Source: Parcubacteria group bacterium GW2011_GWD2_43_10 (GTDB lineage Bacteria; Patescibacteriota; Patescibacteriia; Veblenbacterales; UBA10138). From it: 10,009 nucleotides of DNA. Within the stretch, counting starts at the first letter, position 1. Every line of letters starts with the position of its first letter. Positions 1-6,130 of this stretch are shown here, piece by piece. A program made the translations under genes and the position numbers. Below the pieces are notes generated by a model, which worked only from the letters and a program-made list of their open reading frames with translations, searched no databases and was not told the origin of the DNA. The stretch covers positions 8,150-18,158 of the forward strand of contig LCEZ01000019.1 in assembly GCA_000995845.1 (NCBI GenBank). The letters are read 5' to 3'.

Positions 1-792
1 AAAGGCAGTGCTGAACAACCGAGATTTATCATCATGGAGTATAATGGTGGCAAAAAAAGTCAGAGGCCATTAGTTTTTGTAGGTAAGGGAGTAACATTTG
101 ATACTGGCGGCTTGAATTTGAAACCAGGGAAGAACATGAATGATATGCATCTTGATATGTTGGGCGGGGCCGCGGTTATAGCCGCTCTGAGTGCAATCGC
201 TAAATTAAAATTACCAGCTAATGTTGTTGGTTTGGTGCCCGCGGTGGAGAATATGCCAGGGAACGCCGGTTATCGGCCAGGTGATTTACTTAGAAGCATG
301 TCTGGCAAGACAATTGAGATACAGAACACTGATGCTGAAGGCAGGGTAATATTAGCCGATGCCTTAACCTATGCGGAAAGATTTAATCCTGAAGTTGTAC
401 TTGATATTGCCACCCTTACTGGAGCTTGTATGGTGGCCTTGGGATTGCAGGCTTCTGGTTTGATGACAACTAGCAGTTCATTGCAGGCGGAGCTTATGGC
501 AGTAGGTGAAAGTTCGGGTGATTATGTTTGGCCGCTACCAATGTGGGAAGAATATGAAGATGAGGTTAAGGGTACTTTTGGTGATGTGCAAAACGATGGT
601 AAGAATAGTCCATACGGCGGAGCTATTGCCGGGGCCATGTTCTTAAAACAATTTGTAGGTAAAGCTCTTTGGGCACACTTGGATATTGCCGGGCCAATGA
701 AGACATTTGACGGGCAATTTTTAGCCAAAGGTGCAAGCGGTGTGGGGGTAAGATTATTGGTGGAATTTGCCCGCAAAAAATTTGACAAATAA
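1..792 (+). CDS. pepA: Leucyl aminopeptidase (M17 family), 3' part, truncated by window edge
   Basis: Cytosolic di-metal aminopeptidase that removes N-terminal residues from peptides. The frame is open from base 1 with no stop, and the text before the first ATG (34) still reads like the family (GSAEQPR, then EYNGG), so the true start lies upstream of the window. The visible 263 residues cover most of the catalytic C-terminal domain; full-length members are near 500 residues. Counting from the first visible codon, the metal and catalytic residues are all present: Lys29 and Asp34 in GKGVTFDTGG, Lys41, Asp52, and Asp111, Glu113 and Arg115 in the family signature NTDAEGR. No terminator is visible in the 59 nt before the first pilin gene, so read-through is possible. 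Seen: motifs and open frame. Known: family chemistry. The symbol follows the E. coli name. Confidence 0.95.
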   Translation, partial: KGSAEQPRFIIMEYNGGKKSQRPLVFVGKGVTFDTGGLNLKPGKNMNDMHLDMLGGAAVIAALSAIAKLKLPANVVGLVPAVENMPGNAGYRPGDLLRSMSGKTIEIQNTDAEGRVILADALTYAERFNPEVVLDIATLTGACMVALGLQASGLMTTSSSLQAELMAVGESSGDYVWPLPMWEEYEDEVKGTFGDVQNDGKNSPYGGAIAGAMFLKQFVGKALWAHLDIAGPMKTFDGQFLAKGASGVGVRLLVEFARKKFDK

Positions 793-836
793 TCAAGTCA
801 TGGTGTAGGGTGGCACTAGAAGGGTTTTATTAAACT

Positions 837-851
837 AGATTTCATAAATCT
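837..851 (+). promoter_or_regulatory. Perfect inverted repeat abutting the first pilin start codon
   Basis: Six-base arms AGATTT and AAATCT flank CAT and end exactly at the ATG at 852. The arms sit where a Shine-Dalgarno sequence would be expected; none is present. In RNA this could be a weak hairpin just before the start codon, or the DNA could be a small operator. It is AT-rich and short, so chance is possible. Confidence 0.25.
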
Positions 852-1253
852 ATGAAAAAATTAAGGTTTTATAGTTCAAGCATATTGCTATATTTATTGC
901 CATTAGCGGCGCTCGCCCAAGGCGGCCAGCAAGAAGACTATGGCCGCTTGGGGCTTAATGAATTTGGTGAATATACAAATTTGGGCACCAACATCCCCCT
1001 TATCCAAACCGTTGCCTCAATAATTAATTTCTTATTAGGTTTTTTGGGAGTGATTGCGGTTGTTTTGGTGTTGTGGGCAGGCTTTAGATGGATGACCGCG
1101 GCCGGCGACGAACAGCAGATAAGCACCGCTAAAAAAATATTAGCCGGCGGAGTTATTGGGTTAGCTATTGTTTTGGTAGCTTATGCCATAACCGCTTTTG
1201 TCATAGATCAATTATTGGAAGCTACACAGTTTAAAGATTATGGTACGCCTTAA
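852..1253 (+). CDS. Pilin-like protein 1 (TrbC/VirB2-like, T4SS pilin type)
   Basis: A 133-residue secreted or inner-membrane protein resembling the small two-helix subunits of type IV secretion pili. Order of parts: basic N-terminus MKK and a hydrophobic signal peptide to about residue 22 (LAALA before Q23), a short polar stretch with GLNEFGEYTNLGTN, a first membrane helix at about 52-78, a cytoplasmic-type loop WMTAAGDEQQI with AKK, and a second helix at about 97-120. It shares the W-x-GF-x-WMTAAGDE loop and the G-VIGL second helix with the two genes that follow, so all three are paralogues. It is the most diverged of the three. There is no clear Shine-Dalgarno sequence. Function in a conjugation, DNA-uptake or attachment pilus is inferred from the fold. 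No ATPase or other secretion gene is visible here. Confidence 0.8.
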   Translation: MKKLRFYSSSILLYLLPLAALAQGGQQEDYGRLGLNEFGEYTNLGTNIPLIQTVASIINFLLGFLGVIAVVLVLWAGFRWMTAAGDEQQISTAKKILAGGVIGLAIVLVAYAITAFVIDQLLEATQFKDYGTP

Positions 1254-1292
1254 TTTAATAATAATTAATAATTTAGCCTTAATTAAAAAACT

Positions 1293-1679
1293 ATGAAGAA
1301 AATACTCGCAACAATTTTCAGTGCTGCTCTCTATGGTTTGCCAGCCATGGTGATGGCCCAGGGTATAACCGATGACCTTTCAAACTTAGGTTTGAATGAA
1401 TTTGGTAATGAAACCAATCTCGGCACCAACATCGCCTTAATTGGTACCATTGCCAGAATTATAAATATTCTTCTAGGGTTCCTAGGAGTGCTGGCGGTAA
1501 TTTTAGTTTTGTGGGGAGGTTTTAAATGGATGACCGCTGCGGGGGATGAAGCTAAGATTGGTGAAGCTAAAAAACTCATGGGCGCCGGCGTCATTGGTTT
1601 AGTGATAATTTTGGCCGCCTTTGCCATTGCTTCGTTTGTGGTTAATCAGTTAACCGACGCTACTGGTTACAACGGATAA
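1293..1679 (+). CDS. Pilin-like protein 2 (TrbC/VirB2-like, T4SS pilin type)
   Basis: A 128-residue paralogue of the preceding gene, 39 nt downstream of it. Parts: signal peptide to about residue 22 (AMVMA before Q), a linker with GLNEFGNETNLGTN, helix 1 at about 49-75, loop KWMTAAGDEAKIGEAKK, helix 2 at about 92-116, and the tail TDATGYNG. The first 90 or so bases are nearly identical to pilin gene 3, while the mature parts differ more. An intrinsic terminator follows at 1698-1733, so genes 1 and 2 can form one transcript. No strong ribosome binding site is seen; the upstream region is A/T-rich. Role in a type IV secretion or transfer pilus is inferred from size, topology and the shared loop motif. 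Confidence 0.8.
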   Translation: MKKILATIFSAALYGLPAMVMAQGITDDLSNLGLNEFGNETNLGTNIALIGTIARIINILLGFLGVLAVILVLWGGFKWMTAAGDEAKIGEAKKLMGAGVIGLVIILAAFAIASFVVNQLTDATGYNG

Positions 1680-1697
1680 TTTAATAAACGTATTAAT

Positions 1698-1733
1698 AAA
1701 GAGTCTGCTAGTTAGCAGACTCTTTATTTTTTT
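1698..1733 (+). terminator. Intrinsic terminator after pilin gene 2
   Basis: A perfect 12-bp stem (AAAGAGTCTGCT and AGCAGACTCTTT) closes a 4-base loop AGTT and is followed by A and seven Ts. It lies 18 nt after the stop codon of pilin gene 2 and separates genes 1-2 from gene 3. Confidence 0.92.
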
Positions 1734-1739
1734 ACTATA

Positions 1740-1768
1740 TTGAATTATCTTTACTTTAGATTTATTTT
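1740..1768 (+). promoter_or_regulatory. Possible sigma-70 type promoter for pilin gene 3
   Basis: TTGAAT (1740-1745), a 17-base spacer and TATTTT (1763-1768) lie just after the terminator and 23 nt before the ATG. Each hexamer matches the consensus at four of six positions (TTGACA, TATAAT). The region is AT-rich, which makes chance matches likely; the call rests mainly on the need for a new start after a strong terminator. Confidence 0.4.
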
Positions 1769-1791
1769 TTAACCATACACTATTAAAAGCT

Positions 1792-2178
1792 ATGAAGAAA
1801 ATACTCGCAACAATTTTTAGTGCTGCTCTCTGTGGCTTGCCAGCTATGGTGATGGCGCAGGGTATAACTAGCGACCTTTCAAACTTAGGTTTGAATGAGT
1901 TTGAGACTTCAACCAACTTGGGTACAAACGTGGCGCTAATCGCTACCATTGCCCGTTTGATAAATATTATTTTGGGTTTTCTTGGGGTATTAGTGGTGGT
2001 TGGAATTCTTTATGGCGGATTTAAGCGCATGACAGCCGCCGGCAACGAAGATCAGATCTCTAGCGGCAACAAGATTATGGGTGCAGGTTTAGTTGGCTTG
2101 GTGATAGTATTGGCGGCTTACGCCATTGCCGCCTTTGTTGTGAACCAGCTCACTGACGCTACTGGCTATAATCAGTAG
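1792..2178 (+). CDS. Pilin-like protein 3 (TrbC/VirB2-like, T4SS pilin type)
   Basis: A 128-residue third paralogue. The signal peptide (residues 1-22, ending VMA before Q) is almost the same as in pilin 2. The mature part differs in places: ETSTNLGTN in the linker, and a loop KRMTAAGNEDQISSGNK that lacks the Trp and Asp of its neighbours. Helix 1 is at about 49-75 and helix 2 at about 92-116; the tail is TDATGYNQ. Because a terminator precedes it, it is probably expressed separately from genes 1 and 2. No terminator follows before the rRNA promoter, only 28 nt beyond its stop, so its transcript may run into the rRNA leader. It may be a minor or alternative subunit. Confidence 0.8.
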   Translation: MKKILATIFSAALCGLPAMVMAQGITSDLSNLGLNEFETSTNLGTNVALIATIARLINIILGFLGVLVVVGILYGGFKRMTAAGNEDQISSGNKIMGAGLVGLVIVLAAYAIAAFVVNQLTDATGYNQ

Positions 2179-2197
2179 TTTAATACAGGTTAAATTA

Positions 2198-2216
2198 CGT
2201 CTGTTCTTGACAGACG
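2198..2216. repeat. Inverted repeat overlapping the -35 box of the rRNA promoter
   Basis: Seven-base perfect arms CGTCTGT and ACAGACG surround TCTTG. The right arm contains the last three bases of the TTGACA -35 hexamer. There is no T-run, so it is not an intrinsic terminator. The position would suit a DNA-binding regulator of rRNA synthesis, but that is inference. Confidence 0.4.
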
Positions 2217-2235
2217 GGGCGCGTTCCCGTATACT
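2207..2235 (+). promoter_or_regulatory. Strong sigma-70 type promoter of the 23S-5S rRNA unit
   Basis: A perfect TTGACA (2207-2212), a 17-base spacer (2213-2229, GC-rich in its first half) and TATACT (2230-2235). Transcription would start near 2242, about 260 nt before mature 23S. This is the best promoter match in the window and lies directly after the last pilin gene, with no 16S gene between, so the large-subunit rRNAs seem to be transcribed alone. Confidence 0.85.
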
Positions 2236-2254
2236 TAATTTTGTTGCTAATATG

Positions 2255-2263
2255 TTATCCACA
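2255..2263 (+). promoter_or_regulatory. DnaA box in the rRNA leader
   Basis: TTATCCACA is an exact match to the strongest E. coli-type DnaA box, about 14 nt downstream of the predicted rRNA start. A second exact copy lies at 8046-8054 on the other strand. A single box does not make an origin; a link between DnaA and rRNA transcription is speculative. Confidence 0.4.
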
Positions 2264-2363
2264 ACTAATAGCGGCAAAAACACTATGAGTAACACTAAAT
2301 CACTAATCTCTCTAAGCGGCCCTTTCGGGGTATGACTTGATTTATCTTGTTGTCTACTTACGG

Positions 2364-2387
2364 TCGCTTGGAAACAAGCGATTTTTT
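2364..2387 (+). terminator. Terminator-like hairpin inside the rRNA leader
   Basis: The stem TCGCTTG / CAAGCGA closes a GAAA tetraloop and is followed by six Ts: a complete intrinsic terminator between the rRNA promoter and 23S. CTTGTT at 2346-2351 can pair with AACAAG at 2373-2378 in the 3' half, giving a mutually exclusive structure, so this could be an attenuator. Alternatively it ends a separate leader RNA of about 145 nt. The hairpin is seen directly; its regulatory role is inferred. Confidence 0.65.
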
Positions 2388-2397
2388 GTTGCTTAAG

Positions 2398-2409
2398 AGC
2401 TCTTTAAAA
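2398..2409 (+). promoter_or_regulatory. boxA-like rRNA antitermination site
   Basis: AGCTCTTTAAAA matches the E. coli rrn boxA TGCTCTTTAACA at 10 of 12 positions and lies in the expected place, between an rRNA promoter and 23S. In bacteria boxA RNA loads NusB and S10 so that polymerase passes terminators. It follows the leader hairpin, so it would protect downstream rRNA rather than the hairpin itself. Confidence 0.6.
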
Positions 2410-2461
2410 AATAAATATTGGAGTAGAAATCAAGTAATTAATTGTAAGCGTAGTATTAAAT

Positions 2462-2509
2462 TTAAGGTAAGTGAGTAGGTATGTACCTATTCATTCTTGT
2501 GGTTAAACC
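2462..2509 (+). other. 5' side of the pre-23S processing stem
   Basis: Bases 2489-2509 are perfectly complementary to 6085-6105 (21 bp), covering the mature 5' end near 2501. A second segment, 2462-2473, pairs with 6119-6130 (12 bp including one G-U). Between them is a local hairpin, TAGGTA/TACCTA. Long duplexes joining the two ends of 23S are the usual substrate of RNase III, and this one fixes the gene ends independently of sequence similarity. Confidence 0.85.
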
Positions 2510-2740
2510 GCAAATAAGTGCAGATGGTGGATGCCTTGGTATGGAATGACGATGAAGGACGTAGCAGCCTGCGATAAGCCTCGGTGAGGTGGCAAGCAAC
2601 CTTTGACCCGGGGATATCCGAATGGGGTAACCCAATCTGATGGAAGATCAGATTATCAGCCGCTGAATTCATAGGCGGTTAGAAGACAACCTGGGGAAGT
2701 GAAACATCTCAGTACCCAGAGGAAGAGAAAACACCGATAC

Positions 2741-2796
2741 GTGGTTCTGTTGCTATCACTCGCGCAAACGTTTGTGAGTGGTAGTAGCAGTGCCAC
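2741..2796 (+). other. Extra stem-loop in 23S domain I
   Basis: About 55-60 nt are added compared with E. coli, between the segment equivalent to GAGGAAAAGAAATC and CAGTAGCGGCGAGCG. They fold as an imperfect hairpin, GTGG...CCAC, with inner pairing CACTC/GAGTG and TGCTA/TAGTAGCA. No ORF is present; this is most likely a structured expansion of the rRNA surface. Confidence 0.6.
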
Positions 2797-2844
2797 ATAA
2801 TTCCCGGAGTAGTGGCGAGCGAAACGGGACCAGCCCAAACTTAG

Positions 2845-3000
2845 TGACGCTTGAACTTGCGATGCGTGTATATCTTTTGATAGATACGAAGCGCGGGTTT
2901 TAAGGCTCATTCAGCCAATGTGTTTCTAAGCGTAGTAAGATAGTAGCGTCTTGAGAGTGAATGATTCTCAAGGGGAGAATTAGAAATCAAAACTTTCCTA
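2845..3000 (+). other. Large expansion in 23S domain I
   Basis: Roughly 130 nt more than E. coli lie between the segment CCAGCCC (ending 2836) and the conserved GGTGACAGCC (from about 3031). The added part holds at least two hairpins: one near 2868-2887 (GTAT...ATAC) and one at 2950-2972 with 7-bp arms CTTGAGA/TCTCAAG. The limits are approximate because this region aligns poorly by eye. Confidence 0.5.
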
Positions 3001-3154
3001 GTCGAATGGCCTGGAACGGCCAGCCAAAGAAGGTGACAGCCCTGTAGGCGAAAGGAGTTTTGGGCTCCTAGTTATTATTCTTGAGTACCACGGGACTCGT
3101 GAAATCCAGTGGGAAGCAAGCGCGACTATGCGTTAAGGCTAAATACATTCCATA

Positions 3155-3193
<39 letters not shown>

Positions 3194-3256
3194 CACCCCG
3201 GTGAGGGGGATGAAATAGTACCTGAAACCATCTGCTTACAAGGAGTCAGAGCGCTT

Positions 3257-3378
3257 ACCACTTCAGCGTAGGTTTTTTGCTTATGGCCCTCGTGCTAGTC
3301 AGATACCGTACCGCCTGTTATCGCAGGTTAGGCGGCTGTACTGGGAACGAGCTGTAGGCGAACCTACGCTGAAGTGGT
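3257..3378 (+). other. Intervening-sequence-like insert in 23S helix 25 region
   Basis: About 125 nt are inserted in place of the short helix 25 tip. The arms 3257-3274 and 3361-3378 are perfectly complementary over 18 bp, and the interior holds a second stem around GTACCGCC / GGCGG...GTAC. Helix 25 is a known site of intervening sequences in several bacteria, where RNase III cuts the long stem and leaves a fragmented but functional 23S. Whether it is excised here cannot be told from DNA. Confidence 0.7.
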
Positions 3379-3484
3379 GCGTGATGGCGTGCCTATTGAA
3401 GAATGAGCCAACGAGTTAGCTGGTAGTAGCTGATTAAGTCCTACGGGACGTAGTCAAAGTGAAAGCGAGGCTTAACAGCCGTAC

Positions 3485-3534
3485 TGAGTTTGAAAAGCGA
3501 TGCGTGTATTTTCACGCCGCGCTTTTCTTACTCA
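3485..3534 (+). other. Extra 50-nt hairpin in 23S domain II boundary
   Basis: An added stem-loop, TGAG...CTCA, with inner GAAAAGCG/CGCTTTTC and GCGTG/CACGC, absent from E. coli at the equivalent position (roughly 640-670), just before the conserved TAGACCCGAAACC. It appears to be a structured expansion with no coding content. Confidence 0.6.
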
Positions 3535-3928
3535 AAAGCTGCTATCACTAGACCCGAAACCGGGTGACCTAGCCATGACCAGGGTGAAGCACAGGTAACA
3601 CTGTGTGGAGGCCCGAACCCACGCGCCGTGCAAAACGCGGGGATGAGTTGTGGCTCGCAGAGAAATTCTAATCGAACTCGGTAATAGCTGGTTCTCCTCG
3701 AAATAGTTTTAGGACTAGCCTGTTCCATCGTTCCTGATGGTAGAGCACTGAATGGGTTTCCATGGCGTAAGCCTAGGCGATCCAACCAAACTCCGAATGT
3801 CAGGAAACGTAAGGAATGGAGTCAGAGCGTGAGGGCTAAGCTTCACCGCTCAAAAGGGAAACAGCCCATGATCACCAAATAAGGTCCCTAAATTTCAGCT
3901 AAGTGTTAAAGGCGGTCTCGTCGCTTAA

Positions 3929-3977
<49 letters not shown>

Positions 3978-4788
3978 CAGCTCACTGGTCTAGCGCTGGG
4001 GCGCCGAAAATGTACCGGGGCTAAAGCTGAATACCGAATTTGTGGGCCCGTCGTAAGACGGGCGGTAGAGGAGCGTCCTCTGCTGCCGTGAAGCCCCAGC
4101 CGTGAGGCGGGGTGGAGCGCAGAGGAGTGCGAATGTTGGCATAAGTAGCAAAAAGACTAGTGAAAACCTAGTCCACCGTAAACCTAAGGTTTCCTGGGCA
4201 ACGCAAATCGACCCAGGGTGAGGCGGGCCTAAGGCGAGGCTGAAAAGCGTAGCCGATGGACAGCAGGTTAATATTCCTGCCCCGCCATTAAGTTTCAATG
4301 GGGTGACGTCGTTTTTAAGGTTCTGCGCGATTTGGTTATGCGCGTGTACCGTGAAGCCGTGCCTGGTAGGTAAATCCGCCAGGATAATCGGCAGGCGCGG
4401 GACGTAGGGAAAGGGGCAACCCCGACCCGACAGAACTGGCGAGACGGCCTAGAAAAACCTCTAGAGTTAACTTAATGGTGACCGTACCGGAAACCGACAC
4501 AGGTGGGTGAGGCGAGTAGCCTCAGGTGTACGAGAGAACCCTTGTTTAGGAACTCGGCAATACAACGGCCGTAACTTCGGAATAAGGCCTACCCGTCGCA
4601 AGACGGGTCGCAGTAAAAGACGTCAACCGACTGTTTATCAAAAACACAGGTCCCTGCAAAGCCGCAAGGCAACGTATAGGGGCTGATGCCTGGCCAGTGT
4701 CAGAACGTTAAGGCAAGAGGTCATTCCGCCGCAAGGCGGAGGCAGCCTTGAACTGAAGCGCTGATGAACGCCGGCGGTAACTATAACC

Positions 4789-4848
<60 letters not shown>

Positions 4849-5106
4849 GTTGACGACTGTCTCAACAAGGGACTCGGTGAAATTGCAAGACCCGTGAAGA
4901 TGCGGGTTACCCACGGCTAGACGAAAAGACCCCGTGAAGCTTTACTACAACTTGGTATTGAGCATTATAAGTGCTTGCTCAGCATAGGTGGGACGCGCTA
5001 GAAGCCCTGACTCCGGTTGGGGCTGAGCGGAAATATGAGATACCACCCTGGCGGTTTTAGTGTTCTAACCTCATGCCGTTATCCGGCTGAGGGACAGTAT
5101 CTGGCA

Positions 5107-5137
<31 letters not shown>

Positions 5138-5481
5138 ATGTAACGGAGGCGTTTACTAAGGTTGGCTAGCTCCCGATGGAAACGGGAGTGATAGGGCAAA
5201 CCCACAAGCCAGCTTTACTGCAAGGGCTACAACCCGAGCAGTTGCGAAAGCAGAAGTTAGTGATCCGACGATCCAATATAGGATGGTCGAAGCTCAACGG
5301 ATAAAAGTTACTCCGGGGATAACAGGCTGATCGGGTCCAAGAGTCCACATCGACGACCCGGTTTGGCACCTTAACATATCGGGGTGCATGAACAGTGATG
5401 TTTTTCCCAATCTTTTCGTTTAATTAAATAATTTAGACAGGAATCAAGATCAATAATCGGCTTATAACGGTGAACCCGTCA

Positions 5482-5498
5482 GTCCGCCCAGGGCGGAC
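5482..5498 (+). repeat. Palindromic GC hairpin, copy 1 (probable P5 tip of intron)
   Basis: GTCCGCCCAGGGCGGAC is an almost perfect palindrome. Its 15-base core is repeated exactly at 5521-5535. It sits where P5 of a group I intron is expected. Confidence 0.6.
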
Positions 5499-5519
5499 CC
5501 GGCAACACCGTGGGAAGTC

Positions 5520-5536
5520 ATCCGCCCAGGGCGGAT
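5520..5536 (+). repeat. Palindromic GC hairpin, copy 2 (probable P6 extension of intron)
   Basis: ATCCGCCCAGGGCGGAT carries the same 15-base core as the hairpin at 5482-5498. It extends the GTC/GAC pairing (5517-5519 with 5538-5540) that I take as P6. Two identical cores in one intron suggest duplication or insertion of a small palindromic repeat. Confidence 0.6.
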
Positions 5537-5769
5537 TGACCCCGTAACGACTGACCCGAAAGGGAAGAGCCCGCCAACGGCGGGCTAACACGCCGACTCT
5601 TGCAGTGAAATCTGAGGTTATGCGGTTCACGTTCGCCTAGGCGAATCCGCTACGATCCAGGGCAAGAAGAAGATATAGTCTGCGCCACATGAAAGTGTGG
5701 AATCAAGTACGATGTCGGCTCATCGCATCCTGGGGCTGGAGAAGGTCCCAATGGTTTGGCTGTTCGCCA

Positions 5770-5821
<52 letters not shown>

Positions 5822-6084
5822 CTGTCTGTCGTGGGCGTGCGAAACTTGAGAAGGCTCTTCCCTAGTACGAGAGGACCGGGAAGAACGAACCTCTAGTGCA
5901 CCAGTTGGTCTACCAAGGCCATCGCTGGGTAGCTACGTTCGGCGCGGATAAACGCTGAAAGCATCTAAGCGTGAAGCCGTCTTCAAGATTAGGTTTCGTT
6001 GAGGAACCAGAGAGAACATCTGGTTGATAGGTGGTAGGTGTAAGGCCCGTAAGGGTTTAAGCCGAGCCATACTAATCGTCCGAT

Positions 6085-6130
6085 GGTTTAACCACAAGAA
6101 TGAATTGGTAAATAAAAACACTTACTTTAA
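6085..6130 (+). other. 3' side of the pre-23S processing stem
   Basis: Bases 6085-6105 are the exact reverse complement of 2489-2509, and 6119-6130 pairs with 2462-2473. The outer segment ends on the A of the spacer ORF start codon at 6130. Confidence 0.85.

Larger units (their letters stand above)
5372..5709 (+). ncRNA. Group I self-splicing intron in 23S rRNA (after U2500 equivalent)
   Basis: A 338-nt insertion interrupts the universally conserved GGCACCU^CGAUGUCGG of the peptidyl-transferase loop. P1: GCACCU of the 5' exon pairs with GGGUGC (5382-5387), with the expected U-G at the splice site. P10: CGAUGU of the 3' exon pairs with AUAUCG (5377-5382). P3: 5470-5476 (GUGAACC) with 5624-5630. 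P6: around 5517-5540. P7: A5547, G5549-G5553 with U5676-U5681 inside the S element AAGATATAGTC. P8: 5632-5645. P9: CCACAU-GAAA-GUGUGG (5685-5700). A hairpin at 5569-5585 and AAGAG/CTCTT pairing between P7 and P3 resemble P7.1/P7.2 of subgroup IA. P9.0 may be G5682-C5683 with G5707-U5708. No homing endonuclease ORF is present. The exon pairing places the last intron base at A5709, not the usual G. Confidence 0.9.

Noticed and set aside
782..810. TTGACA at the end of the aminopeptidase gene as a promoter for the pilins.
   Set aside because: The hexamer codes for the last residues, and no -10 like sequence lies 16-18 nt downstream.
2198..2216. Inverted repeat as a terminator for pilin gene 3.
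   Set aside because: It is followed by GGGCGCG, not Ts, and lies over the rRNA -35 box.
5372..5709. A homing endonuclease gene or group II intron in the 23S insertion.
   Set aside because: The insertion is only 338 nt, has no LAGLIDADG or HNH frame, and shows group I P1, P3, P7 and P10 pairings, not group II domain V.
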